Source of the DNA: an uncultured Blautia sp. | GTDB taxonomy: Bacteria > Bacillota > Clostridia > Lachnospirales > Lachnospiraceae | Assembly: GCF_934424005.1 (NCBI RefSeq) | Contig: NZ_CAKRXI010000005.1 | Coordinates: 1-64,000, forward strand | DNA: 64,000 bases | Direction: 5' to 3' | Part shown: positions 8,802-17,116 of the stretch, in pieces | Layout: each line of letters opens with the position of its first letter | Position numbering within the stretch: the stretch's first letter is position 1 | Position numbers and translations under genes: made by a program | Notes under the pieces: model-generated | What the model was told of the DNA's origin: nothing | Databases searched by the model: none | What the model saw: the letters and a program-made list of their open reading frames with translations, nothing else

Positions 8802-9860
8802 TTAGAAAGAAGGATAGTCTTTTACGTTATCCTTATTTACGATTTCGCAGGCAATTACGTGATCCTGTTCTACATCTTTTCCATCCAGATAATCAACCAT
8901 ATCCTGGATTGCTGTCTGGATCATTGCCGGGCTGTAGGTTACAGATACAATACCGCCAAACTTATCTGCGATATCTGTGAAGGATTCACCACGAAGTACT
9001 GCATAAAGTTCATCCAGTCCACCGCAACCTGTCAGATAAGGTGTGTTTCCGAGGAATTTTTCTTTTGTTGCATCGTCAATTCCACCACCCTGAAGAGCTT
9101 CAAGGATACCCATTGCAAGTTCGTCATCTTCTGCATAGAACCATTTGATGTCTGCATTAGATGCATCACCGAGCAGAGATTCAAAAGAAGTCTTTGTATC
9201 AGAACGGCTCCAGTTCATAGCACCTGAATATGTAATGGATTTCAGATCATCTTCTGACCATTTTGCATCATCTGCGATTGTTTTTCCATCATATTCCAGT
9301 TCTCCTGTAAGGTATTTTGTAAATCCACCGTCACGGAGAGTTGTTACAGAAGAAGTATCTCCTTCGTATACATAAACTGCATCACCAGGTTTCATTCCCT
9401 GCTCTGTATAATAAGCCGCACATGCTGCACCGATACCTTCGTTGTCACCTTTTACATTGGATACTGCACTGTCAGCTACACCCTCAATGATTCGGTCAAA
9501 TGCTACATATGGGATCTCAGCGTCAACCAGCTGCTGGATTGCAGACTGAACAGTGTCATCGATTGGCTGAATAACAACAGCGATGTTGTCTTCACCAGCT
9601 GCGATGATATCTTCGATGTTGACGATCTGTTCTGCTGCATCTGCAGATGTGATCAGTTCTGCACTGTAAGTTCCGGCATCATTTACTTCTTCGATTTTTT
9701 CTTTTGCGAATGTTGCTACGGAACCAGTCCAGCCATGGTCTTCCGGAGCTGTCAGTACATAAATGTGTTTAGCATCTCCTTCTCCGTCCGCAAATACAGG
9801 AGTAACCATACTACCCATTGTCATAGCTGCGATCAGCATGCAAACCACTGTTTTCTTCAT
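8802..9860 (-). CDS. Sugar ABC transporter substrate-binding protein
   Basis: Extracellular periplasmic-binding-protein type 1 (Peripla_BP_4) of 352 residues. An N-terminal signal (MKKTVVCMLIAAMTMG... ending VFA-DGEG) precedes a ribose-binding fold beginning HIYVLTAPEDHGWTGSVATF and including NIAVVIQPIDDTVQSAI and IPYVAFDRIIEGV. There is no lipobox cysteine at the cleavage point. Strong AAAGGAGG site. The ligand is unknown; the linked oxidoreductase and isomerase suggest a cyclitol or modified sugar. Confidence 0.9.
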   Translation of the reverse strand: MKKTVVCMLIAAMTMGSMVTPVFADGEGDAKHIYVLTAPEDHGWTGSVATFAKEKIEEVNDAGTYSAELITSADAAEQIVNIEDIIAAGEDNIAVVIQPIDDTVQSAIQQLVDAEIPYVAFDRIIEGVADSAVSNVKGDNEGIGAACAAYYTEQGMKPGDAVYVYEGDTSSVTTLRDGGFTKYLTGELEYDGKTIADDAKWSEDDLKSITYSGAMNWSRSDTKTSFESLLGDASNADIKWFYAEDDELAMGILEALQGGGIDDATKEKFLGNTPYLTGCGGLDELYAVLRGESFTDIADKFGGIVSVTYSPAMIQTAIQDMVDYLDGKDVEQDHVIACEIVNKDNVKDYPSF

Positions 9861-9951
9861 AATTCATTTCCTCCTTTTGGAATGTATTTGTTTTTAATAA
9901 GCGGTTTTCCCCGCATTATTTCAGCATTTAATTAATATTCAGAACGTCTTT

Positions 9952-10866
9952 TCAGATTACAAACTGTCTCAGATATCTCAGAGAAAGTTTCAGGCTGTCC
10001 AGAATTCTTTCTTCGGAACCTTCGAAAGATTTATCTTCAATTTCAATACAGGTATATCCTTCAAATCCAATGTCTGTTAATGCGGATACATATCTGCCCC
10101 AGTCCACATCTCCCAGGCCTGGAAGCTTCGGTTTCATATACTGAAGCGGATACGCCATTGTTCCACACTCTTTCAGTTTTTCTTTGAAGAGTTTGATGTC
10201 TTTGTAATGTACATGGAAAATTTTATCCTTAAACTCATACAATGGCTGGATGTAATCAATCATCTGCCATACAAAATGAGACGGATCATAATTGATTCCG
10301 ATATAATCACTGTCAAGAATCTCAAATACTTTTCTCCAGATTACCGGTGTGGTCATCAGGTTCTGTCCGCCCGGCCACTGATCTCCGTCAAAAAGCATCG
10401 GGCAGTTTTCGATTGCAATGCGTACTTTCTTTTCTTCTGCATAATAAACGATCGGAATCCAGATTTCTTTTACCAGTTCCAGATTTTCTTCTACTGTCTT
10501 TGTCTGGTCTCTTCCGATAAAGGTTGTAACAAGGTTAATCCCAAGTTTTTTGCTTGCATCGATTACTTTGTATAAGTGTTCTATGTTGGCAGCTCTTTTT
10601 TCCAGATTTCCATCCATGGTATTCGGATAAAATGCCAGAGAAGAAATCTCCACATTCTTTTCTTTACAATAAGAAAGAATTTCTTCTGCTTCTTTGTCTC
10701 CCAGATTTGTCACATCGATGTGACTGACTCCTGCATATCTGCGCTCCGCTTTGGCTTTCGGCCAGCAGGCAACTTCCACGCATTCATAGCCAATCTCTGA
10801 AACCGTATCAATCATTTTTTTGAAATCATAATCTTCCAGTATTGCACTAACTAATCCTATCTTCAC
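9952..10866 (-). CDS. Sugar phosphate isomerase/epimerase-like TIM-barrel protein
   Basis: AP-endonuclease-2/xylose-isomerase-like TIM barrel, 304 residues. It shows the expected metal-ligand surroundings: IAIENCPM, INYDPSHFVWQ, IFHVHYKDIK and TCIEIEDKSFEG. Members act as isomerases, epimerases or dehydratases on inositols, keto-sugars and hydroxypyruvate. Its start overlaps the stop of the oxidoreductase gene by four bases (ATGA), so the two are translationally coupled and probably act in consecutive steps. Confidence 0.87.
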   Translation of the reverse strand: MKIGLVSAILEDYDFKKMIDTVSEIGYECVEVACWPKAKAERRYAGVSHIDVTNLGDKEAEEILSYCKEKNVEISSLAFYPNTMDGNLEKRAANIEHLYKVIDASKKLGINLVTTFIGRDQTKTVEENLELVKEIWIPIVYYAEEKKVRIAIENCPMLFDGDQWPGGQNLMTTPVIWRKVFEILDSDYIGINYDPSHFVWQMIDYIQPLYEFKDKIFHVHYKDIKLFKEKLKECGTMAYPLQYMKPKLPGLGDVDWGRYVSALTDIGFEGYTCIEIEDKSFEGSEERILDSLKLSLRYLRQFVI

Positions 10867-11912
10867 TCTAATTCCTCCTCATCTACGCGAACGGTTCTTC
10901 CAAGTTCGCTTGATTTCAGACTTCCGAAAATTGCCTTCATTGCACTAAGTACGCTTTTTCCCGGAACAGCAGGTTCTGTATCGTTTTCTACAGATTCTAC
11001 AAATGCATCGATAATTCCTGATTTTGTCTGATTATCATTTGTCTGAATCTGATCAATATCGTAGAACACTTTTCCGCCGTCTTTGCGAATCAGTTCGATG
11101 CAATATTTCGGATCATGATAGATTTTGAGCATTCCTTCCGTTCCATAGATGATCGTAGAATTATCTTCCTCTCCATAATAAGTCCAGCTGGCGGTCATCG
11201 TTCCGATGATTCCGCTCTTCATTTTGTAAATACAGAAGGCGTTGTCATCTACACCGATCAGATTTCCATTACTGTCTTTCTTATCCAGTGTTGTCACTTT
11301 TGCAGTTGTTTCCTCTACTGTATCATTAAGCAGGTACTGAATCAGATCTGTCTTATGTACTCCAAGGTCGGCCATTGCTCCCATTGCAGCTCTCTTCTTA
11401 TCAAAGAACCAGTTCTGTGGGCCGGCATCTACACTCCATGTTTCCGGGCCACCATGTCCGAATGTTGTTTTAAAAGTAAGAACGCTTCCGATATCTCCAC
11501 GCTCGATAAGTTTTTTTGCTTCTGCATGAGCTTTTGCAAATCTCTGATTCTGACCGATCATAAGTTTTTTGCCCATCTGCTCTGCTGTATCCACCATCAT
11601 CTGACAGTCTTTTAATTTTGTTGCCATCGGTTTTTCACAAAGTACATGTTTTCCAGCTTTTAATGCCGCAATCGTAATTTCGGCATGTACATGATTTGCC
11701 ACGCATACACTGACTGCATCAATTTCCGGATCTGCCAACATCTCCTCAATGCTTTCATAAGACTTGCAGCCATACTTTTCAGCAAGATTCTTTGCCCGCT
11801 GCAGATTCAGATCATAAAGGCCAGTCAGTTTTGCATTCGGATTATCCAGATATTCTGGAATATGACGAACCTGTGCAATCTTTCCACAGCCAATTATTCC
11901 GACTCTTACCAT
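10863..11912 (-). CDS. Gfo/Idh/MocA-family oxidoreductase
   Basis: NAD(P)-dependent dehydrogenase of 349 residues. The Rossmann fold starts VRVGIIGCGKIAQVRHIPEY, and the catalytic EKPMATKL lysine motif lies near residue 95. The C-terminal domain has DLGVHKTDLIQYLL with the conserved histidine. Family members oxidise inositols, 1,5-anhydro-sugars, glycosides or sugar acids. It is the first gene of the operon and may create a keto-sugar for the adjacent TIM-barrel enzyme. ATG at 11912 follows GGAGGG. The substrate cannot be read from sequence. Confidence 0.9.
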   Translation of the reverse strand: MVRVGIIGCGKIAQVRHIPEYLDNPNAKLTGLYDLNLQRAKNLAEKYGCKSYESIEEMLADPEIDAVSVCVANHVHAEITIAALKAGKHVLCEKPMATKLKDCQMMVDTAEQMGKKLMIGQNQRFAKAHAEAKKLIERGDIGSVLTFKTTFGHGGPETWSVDAGPQNWFFDKKRAAMGAMADLGVHKTDLIQYLLNDTVEETTAKVTTLDKKDSNGNLIGVDDNAFCIYKMKSGIIGTMTASWTYYGEEDNSTIIYGTEGMLKIYHDPKYCIELIRKDGGKVFYDIDQIQTNDNQTKSGIIDAFVESVENDTEPAVPGKSVLSAMKAIFGSLKSSELGRTVRVDEEELE

Positions 11913-11969
11913 CTCATACCCTCCTCTATGATTCAGTTTCTTTCATTTTTTGTTTCATTTTTCATATAA

Positions 11970-12019
11970 AACATATCATTTTTCATAAATACGGTCAATA
12001 TTTTTGTGCTATACGTATA
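11970..12019 (-). promoter_or_regulatory. Promoter of the oxidoreductase-ABC-lacI operon
   Basis: On the minus strand TTGACC (11998-11993), 17 bases, TATGTT (11975-11970). A perfect ten-base palindrome TATACGTATA (12010-12019) sits 12 bases upstream of the -35 box and could be a regulator site. The rest of the 331-base gap (11913-12243) is AT-rich and holds only the terminator and the tandem repeat listed separately. Confidence 0.65.
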
Positions 12020-12190
12020 TTTTTTCTATGTTTTGCATCTTTATATTATTTATTTTTGATATTTATTACCATGTTTTATGATTCATTTCTGAAAACTTTT
12101 CATTTCTTTCATTTTTCTATCGAACAACAGACATATTCCATCTGCATCTACTACATAATAACCTTTATTGTTACAGGCTTTTCTGAGCAT

Positions 12191-12224
12191 AAAAAAGGAA
12201 GCACCTGCCATCCGGCAAATGCTC
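12191..12224 (-). terminator. Terminator of the pflB-FUSC transcript
   Basis: Minus strand: GAGCATTTGCC, loop GGAT, GGCAGGTGCTTC then TTTTTT. The stem contains G-U pairs but is long and ends in a U-run, directly after the FUSC-like gene. Confidence 0.7.
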
Positions 12225-12234
12225 TCTTTCTGTA

Positions 12235-12268
12235 GTCTATCTTTTATTTTTGTCTATCTTTTATTTTT
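12235..12268 (-). repeat. 17-bp tandem duplication over the FUSC stop codon
   Basis: The 17-mer GTCTATCTTTTATTTTT occurs twice in perfect tandem (12235-12251, 12252-12268). The stop codon of the FUSC-like gene lies inside the duplicated unit, so the duplication has set the present KIKDRQK C-terminus. Confidence 0.8.
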
Positions 12269-12966
12269 GAAAGGAATTCAGAAAACTTTTTATCATCCGC
12301 TCCGAAATTTTCACGCTCTTTTTTTCGGGATGTAGAGTTTTTGTTTATGTAAGATTTAAAGGCATATTTTGTTTCAGCCCAGAAGGTCAGTAAAGATACA
12401 CCATTTTCTCTGTCATGTTTTGACGGCCATAATACATAAAGTAACAAGGTAATCAGCACACCTCCACCAGTATCAAGGATGCGGGCGATTGTGTATGGGA
12501 GTACCCGCTCCGTACCTACTGTATAGATCACGACAAAATAAATAACACTTCCAGGCTGAATTGCTGAGTCTGCGCCCAGTGCAAAATTGCACCAGATCAC
12601 AAGACACAGACCGGAAACAAGCCATATCCAGTCAGGAACCCCGAAGGGCTGACTGCTATACAATTCATAAAAAGGAATCACCAGAAGACCGCCAACCAGA
12701 GTGCCGATCACCCGGTTGATTCCGTTATGGAAACCTTCTTCAAACTGGCTTCCAACCGCGTAGACTGCACCGATCAGTGCAAAACACGGATTTCTTTTGC
12801 TTAGGAGGTATTCGTAAACTATAGCAGTGATCAATACTGCCAGAGCAGTACGCCACATCCTCGCCCGAATCCGGGGAGATTTGAAATTTTTAAGTGGCGT
12901 AAGCTGCCATTTGTCTGGCACCTGTGCTCTGTCCAGCATTTCCTGCGGTCCAAATCCAAATGCCAT
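12244..12966 (-). CDS. FUSC-like membrane protein (aromatic acid exporter type)
   Basis: Membrane protein of 240 residues with about five hydrophobic segments between residues 35 and 175. RMWRTALAVLITAIVYEYLL, CFALIGAVYAVG and GINRVIGTLVGGLL resemble the FUSC/ArAE_1 family of putative exporters. The C-terminal 60 residues are charged and cytoplasmic. It lies 18 bases after pflB, so it is likely co-transcribed and might export an organic acid, which is only a guess. The extreme C-terminus derives from a 17-bp tandem duplication. Confidence 0.75.
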   Translation of the reverse strand: MAFGFGPQEMLDRAQVPDKWQLTPLKNFKSPRIRARMWRTALAVLITAIVYEYLLSKRNPCFALIGAVYAVGSQFEEGFHNGINRVIGTLVGGLLVIPFYELYSSQPFGVPDWIWLVSGLCLVIWCNFALGADSAIQPGSVIYFVVIYTVGTERVLPYTIARILDTGGGVLITLLLYVLWPSKHDRENGVSLLTFWAETKYAFKSYINKNSTSRKKERENFGADDKKFSEFLSKIKDRQK

Positions 12967-12984
12967 ATCTGTATCCTTCCCTTA

Positions 12985-15261
12985 TTAAAGCCTCTTATGG
13001 CAGGTACGTGCGATAACATCAAGCTGCTGTTTCTTTGTCAGGGAAATAAACTTAACGGCGTATCCGGAAACACGGATTGTAAAGTTCTGATACTCTTCTT
13101 TTTCCGGATGTTCCATTGCATCGATCAGTTTCTCGGTTCCAAACACATTGACATTCAGATGATGAGCATCCTGTGAGAAGTATCCGTCAAGGATGTTTAC
13201 CAGGTTTTCTTTGCGCTCTTTTTCTTCATGTCCCAGTGCATCCGGGTTGATCGTCTGTGTATTGGAAATACCATCCAGTGCCCAGTGATACGGAATCTTT
13301 GCAACAGAGTTCAGGGATGCAAGAAGTCCGTTCTGCTCTGCGCCATAAGACGGTGAAGCACCTGGTGCAAAAGAAGTATATGCTTTACGTCCGTCCGGTG
13401 TAGCTCCTGTAGCCTCTCCATATACTACGTTGGAAGTAATGGTCAGGATAGAAGTACTCGGTTTGGAGTCACGGTATGTGTGACGACGGCGGATTTTGTC
13501 AAAGAAGGTACGCAGAAGCCAGGTTGCGATCTCATCTGCACGCGGATCATCATTTCCGTAGCGTGGGAAGTCTCCCTCAATCTCGAAGTCTTTTGTGATG
13601 CCTTCTTCGTCACGGATAATCTTAACTTTGGCATATTTGATCGCACTGAGGGAATCTACAACGTGTGAGAATCCTGCAATACCTGTTGCAAAGGAACGTT
13701 CACAGTCATTATCGATCAGGGCCATCTCTGCTGCTTCATAGTAATATTTATCATGCATGTAGTGGATCAGGTTGAGCACGTTTACATAGATATCTGCGAG
13801 CCAGTCCATCCACCAGTCAAATTTCTCAACCACTTCATCATAATCAGCATATTCAGAAGTAATTTTTGCCATTGCCGGTCCACACTGGATTCTGTGTTTC
13901 TCATCAAAACCGCCATTGAATGCATACAGAAGTGTTTTTGCAAGGTTTGCACGGGCACCAAAGAGCTGGATTTCTTTACCTGTCTGTGTTGCGGAAACAC
14001 AGCAGCAGATAGAGTAATCATCGCCCCATTCCGGTTTCATAACTTCGTCATTCTCATACTGAATGGAACTTGTATCAACAGAAATCTTAGCCGCATATTC
14101 TTTAAAAGCTCTCGGAAGGTTCGGGCTGTAAAGAACGGTAAGGTTCGGTTCCGGGCTTGGTCCCATGTTTTCCAGAGTATGAAGAAAACGATAGTCTGTC
14201 TTTGTTACCATGTGGCGTCCGTCCAGACTTGTTCCACCGACTTCCAGGGTTACCCATGTCGGGTCACCGGAAAATAACTGGTTGTATTCCGGAATACGTG
14301 CGAATTTTACCATTCTGAACTTCATGGTCATGTGGTCGATCAGTTCCTGTGCCTCATCTTCTGTGAGGATTCCTTTTTCGATATCACGCTGAATGTAAAT
14401 ATCCAGGAATGTGGAAATACGTCCGACACTCATTGCTGCTCCGTTCTGTGTCTTGACTGCTGCCAGATATCCGAAGTACAGCCACTGAACTGCTTCGCGG
14501 GCATTTTTTGCCGGTCTGGAGATATCATATCCATAGATTTCAGCCATCTTCTTCATCTCATTGAGAGCTTTGAGCTGCTGGCTGATCTCCTCACGCATAC
14601 GAATGACATCATCGTACATGTTTCCGCAGCCTGCACGGTAATGAGCTACTTTTTTTGCCTCGATCAGACGATCGATTCCGTAAAGAGCCACACGGCGATA
14701 GTCACCTACGATACGTCCACGTCCGTAAGTATCCGGAAGACCTGTTACAACATGTGTCTTTCTTGCAAGACGCATTTCCGGAGTATAAGCACCAAAAACA
14801 GCATCATTATGAGTTGTCACATAAGTTGTAAAGATTTTTTTGAGTTCCGGATTAATCTCATATCCGTAAGTCTCGGCAGCCTGAACCGCCATGCGGATAC
14901 CACCATAAGGCATGAATGCACGTTTCAGAGGTTTGTCTGTCTGTAAACCTACAATCTGCTCCAGGTCTTTCAGTTCTTCACTGATATATCCAGGACCATA
15001 AGCGGTCAGACCAGAAACAACCTCTGTTTCACACTCCAGCACACCGCCTTTTTCTCTCTCTTCTTTCTGCAGCTTCTGAACATGGTTCCATAATTTCTCA
15101 GTTTTCTCAGTCGCATCTGCCAGAAAACTTTCATCTCCATCATATGGTGTATAGTTTTTCTGAATGAAATCACGAACATTGATTTCTTCCTGCCAGATTT
15201 CTCCGCGGAATCCGTCCCATGCTCCTTTGCTGTCAAACTTTCCAGGTTTTGTCATTGGCAT
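12985..15261 (-). CDS. pflB: Formate C-acetyltransferase (pyruvate formate-lyase)
   Basis: Glycyl-radical enzyme splitting pyruvate with CoA into acetyl-CoA and formate in fermentation. With the ATG at 15261 (nine bases after GGAGG) it is 758 residues, the classical length. The active-site pair is C420-C421 in [12 protein letters not shown], followed by [18 protein letters not shown]. The radical glycine is G733 in RVSGYAVKF near the C-terminus. These match true PflB rather than choline lyase or diol dehydratase relatives. No activating enzyme gene (pflA) is adjacent, so it must lie outside the window. A FUSC-like gene follows. Confidence 0.96.
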   Translation of the reverse strand: MPMTKPGKFDSKGAWDGFRGEIWQEEINVRDFIQKNYTPYDGDESFLADATEKTEKLWNHVQKLQKEEREKGGVLECETEVVSGLTAYGPGYISEELKDLEQIVGLQTDKPLKRAFMPYGGIRMAVQAAETYGYEINPELKKIFTTYVTTHNDAVFGAYTPEMRLARKTHVVTGLPDTYGRGRIVGDYRRVALYGIDRLIEAKKVAHYRAGCGNMYDDVIRMREEISQQLKALNEMKKMAEIYGYDISRPAKNAREAVQWLYFGYLAAVKTQNGAAMSVGRISTFLDIYIQRDIEKGILTEDEAQELIDHMTMKFRMVKFARIPEYNQLFSGDPTWVTLEVGGTSLDGRHMVTKTDYRFLHTLENMGPSPEPNLTVLYSPNLPRAFKEYAAKISVDTSSIQYENDEVMKPEWGDDYSICCCVSATQTGKEIQLFGARANLAKTLLYAFNGGFDEKHRIQCGPAMAKITSEYADYDEVVEKFDWWMDWLADIYVNVLNLIHYMHDKYYYEAAEMALIDNDCERSFATGIAGFSHVVDSLSAIKYAKVKIIRDEEGITKDFEIEGDFPRYGNDDPRADEIATWLLRTFFDKIRRRHTYRDSKPSTSILTITSNVVYGEATGATPDGRKAYTSFAPGASPSYGAEQNGLLASLNSVAKIPYHWALDGISNTQTINPDALGHEEKERKENLVNILDGYFSQDAHHLNVNVFGTEKLIDAMEHPEKEEYQNFTIRVSGYAVKFISLTKKQQLDVIARTCHKRL

Positions 15262-15306
15262 TGCCTGCATCCTCCTTCTTTGCTTTGCGTTTCCTTTGAT
15301 GCATTT

Positions 15307-15351
15307 ATTATATCCACGTATTTTCAATAATAACAAATCATTGATACGTAT
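15307..15351 (-). promoter_or_regulatory. Promoter of pflB
   Basis: Minus strand TTGTTA (15336-15331), 18 bases, perfect TATAAT (15312-15307). The palindrome ATACGTAT (15344-15351) lies just upstream of the -35 box, a position similar to that of the same octamer at 12011-12018. Confidence 0.6.
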
Positions 15352-15425
15352 GGTACTATAAGAAAAACTTATGGATTTTTGGAGGAACAATCCATCTTTT
15401 TAGTTACAATGCCCCGAAAAAAAAC

Positions 15426-15452
15426 AAAAAAGAAGACCATTTCTGATCTTCT
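15426..15452 (-). terminator. Terminator of the eutS-eutS-eutP transcript
   Basis: Minus strand AGAAGATC, loop AGAAAT, GGTCTTCT followed by TTTTTTG and a further T-run, 33 bases after the eutP stop. Confidence 0.7.
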
Positions 15453-15484
15453 CTTATAATTTCTTTATGTATTTGTAAGTATTC

Positions 15485-16015
15485 CTATCGAATACTTTCC
15501 GGATACTCCACACCCTCCGGAAGTGGCTGCCATTCATTCAGTCCAAGGCTCTGCTTGAACTTCGCCTGTTCAAGTGTGAGCTTCGGGAGGTCATCCTGAA
15601 GATATGCCATCAATTCAGGAATACCCTCACGTGTCACATTGTTCACCTCAAAAATGTGCTCGCATCCCATATTCTGCATCCACTGACGAACCATTGGTAA
15701 ATTAGCATATGGAGAATCAACCTTTGTAATAATACCAATCAGCGGTCTTAAAAGAAAGCATCTGCTGCCATCGCTGAATAAGTTGAATGGTTCATCTGCT
15801 GCCTGCACGATTGCGATCACATCTGCCTCAAAAGAAAAGCACGCAAGTCCGACACTGAAATGCTTGGATTCTGCGTATTCCCCCGGCGAATCGATCGTAT
15901 CTTCATTTGAGTTAGTATACTGGGTTTTGTGATAATGCAGTTCTTCTCCCTTCAGTGCCTGAGTAAGAGAAGTCTTACCAGCCTCACTTCGCCCCATCAA
16001 AAAAACTTTTTTCAT
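15485..16015 (-). CDS. eutP: EutP/PduV-family P-loop GTPase-like protein
   Basis: Small P-loop protein of 176 residues associated with bacterial microcompartments. The P-loop GRSEAGKTS lies at residues 8-16, a DSPGEY switch-like motif follows near residue 43, and TKVD is the base-specificity motif. Known members are encoded in ethanolamine or propanediol loci; PduV helps microcompartment positioning, and some EutP proteins have acetate kinase activity. Here it follows two EutS-type shell genes in a three-gene operon, with no other eut or pdu gene in the window. The C-terminal tail after residue 150 is extended. Confidence 0.88.
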   Translation of the reverse strand: MKKVFLMGRSEAGKTSLTQALKGEELHYHKTQYTNSNEDTIDSPGEYAESKHFSVGLACFSFEADVIAIVQAADEPFNLFSDGSRCFLLRPLIGIITKVDSPYANLPMVRQWMQNMGCEHIFEVNNVTREGIPELMAYLQDDLPKLTLEQAKFKQSLGLNEWQPLPEGVEYPESIR

Positions 16016-16033
16016 TTTTTATCCTGCCCTGTA

Positions 16034-16465
16034 TCAGCTTTTGTGAATCTTACATACATCAAAATGTAACTCATCACGGAAATATTTCACAACTTCTTCT
16101 ATTGCAGTCATTACCTGAGACAGACCTCCCAGGATAATCAGTGCACCACTGAAACGATCCATAAAACCGACCTCAACGTCTGCTGCCTTGACAGCCACGT
16201 CTGTTGCGACAACAACAGCCTCCCATGGTGTCACACGAACAATACCGATTGACTGGCCTGTGTGATCTTCGCCTTCATGTACACCTATATTTAATGCAAG
16301 ATTCTGATATACCGATGCATCTGAAGGACTGATCACATGTGCAAAGTCAATAGAACGGCCAGGCACCCTCACTCTGGTAAGACGAAGCTTCTTTCCTTTC
16401 AGATTCTCATAATCATCATGAAACAGTCTCTCGAGAAGTTCTTCTCTCGTTATACGTTCTTCCAT
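16034..16465 (-). CDS. EutS/PduU-type microcompartment shell protein
   Basis: Circularly permuted single-BMC-domain shell protein forming hexamers. Residues about 35-143 match EutS/PduU: SIDFAHVISPSD, IGIVRVTPWEAVVVATDVAV, VEVGFMDRFSGALIILGGL and a C-terminal CKIHKS. At 143 residues it is about 30 longer than typical EutS because of an acidic/basic N-terminal extension (MEERITREELLERLFHDDYE) predicted to be helical. It is the second gene of the mini-operon, 10 bases after the other EutS paralogue. Confidence 0.88.
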   Translation of the reverse strand: MEERITREELLERLFHDDYENLKGKKLRLTRVRVPGRSIDFAHVISPSDASVYQNLALNIGVHEGEDHTGQSIGIVRVTPWEAVVVATDVAVKAADVEVGFMDRFSGALIILGGLSQVMTAIEEVVKYFRDELHFDVCKIHKS

Positions 16466-16475
16466 GTTTTACTTC

Positions 16476-16841
16476 CTATCTCTTGGTAATGTTGCAGACT
16501 ACATATCCCAGTGTATCACGGAAATAATCCACAACCTCAGTCATCGCAGACATAACATCGGAAATCTCTCCTGTAATGATCATCGTCCCTGTAAAACGAT
16601 CCGCAAATCCAAGATAAACATTACCGCTCTTAACCGCAATATCTGACGCGATAACTGCGGATTCTGAAGGAGTCATATTCATGATTCCGATTGCAGAAGA
16701 ACGATAGTCTACCTGCGGATTCAGTCCGAGTTTCTGATATATGATCGGAGCCGGGCCACCCATTACATGTGCAAAGGTAATCTCCTTACCTGCAACCGTC
16801 TCCTGCACGATTCTGATCTGATCGTTATGTTCATTTGCCAT
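16476..16841 (-). CDS. eutS: EutS/PduU-type microcompartment shell protein
   Basis: EutS-type shell hexamer protein of 121 residues with EITFAHVMGG, IGIMNMTPSESAVIASDIAV, YLGFADRFTGTMIITG and the terminal VVCNITKR. The ATG at 16841 has a GAGGAG site at good spacing and gives a family-typical length; the upstream in-frame start does not. It is the first gene of the operon, behind a near-consensus promoter. It is a clear paralogue of the following gene, which has the longer N-terminus. Confidence 0.9.
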   Translation of the reverse strand: MANEHNDQIRIVQETVAGKEITFAHVMGGPAPIIYQKLGLNPQVDYRSSAIGIMNMTPSESAVIASDIAVKSGNVYLGFADRFTGTMIITGEISDVMSAMTEVVDYFRDTLGYVVCNITKR

Positions 16842-16919
16842 TGATAGCTCCTCACTTTCAGTCAATATATCTGTTCATTCTCTATATAAGTACAAAATAG
16901 TGTCTACCTAATTGTTTTA

Positions 16920-16948
16920 ATTGTACTATTTTACGCACATAATGTCAA
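16920..16948 (-). promoter_or_regulatory. Promoter of the eutS-eutS-eutP operon
   Basis: Minus strand TTGACA (16948-16943), exactly 17 bases, TACAAT (16925-16920): a strong constitutive-looking promoter about 80 bases before the first start codon. There is no obvious EutV-type antiterminator hairpin pair in the leader. Confidence 0.85.
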
Positions 16949-17043
16949 GGCGATTTTCAGTCAACTCAGCACAAAACAACTATTTTAGTTTTTAAAATCC
17001 ACATAAAACAACACTCTTGTTTTTTATATAATTTAAAATGCAC

Positions 17044-17082
17044 CAAAAAACAACTGTCTCGGATTTCTCCAAAACAGTTGTT
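17044..17082 (-). terminator. Terminator of the citrate synthase-trpS transcript
   Basis: Minus strand AACAACTGT, 16-base loop, ACAGTTGTT followed by TTTTTTGG, 35 bases after the trpS stop. Confidence 0.85.
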
Positions 17083-17116
17083 CTCTGATAGATATATCAC
17101 TTTTCTCTAGATCAGC

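Noticed and set aside
15262..15390. N-terminal extension of pyruvate formate-lyase
   Set aside because: It covers the promoter and ribosome site; the ATG at 15261 gives the standard enzyme length.
12985..16841. Glycyl-radical microcompartment encoding its signature enzyme
   Set aside because: The PFL has the Cys-Cys pair of true pyruvate formate-lyase and its own promoter, and no activase or aldehyde dehydrogenase is present.
16842..16919. EutV-type antiterminator leader for the microcompartment operon
   Set aside because: No paired hairpins with AGNNNG-type loops or overlapping terminator could be seen in the short leader.
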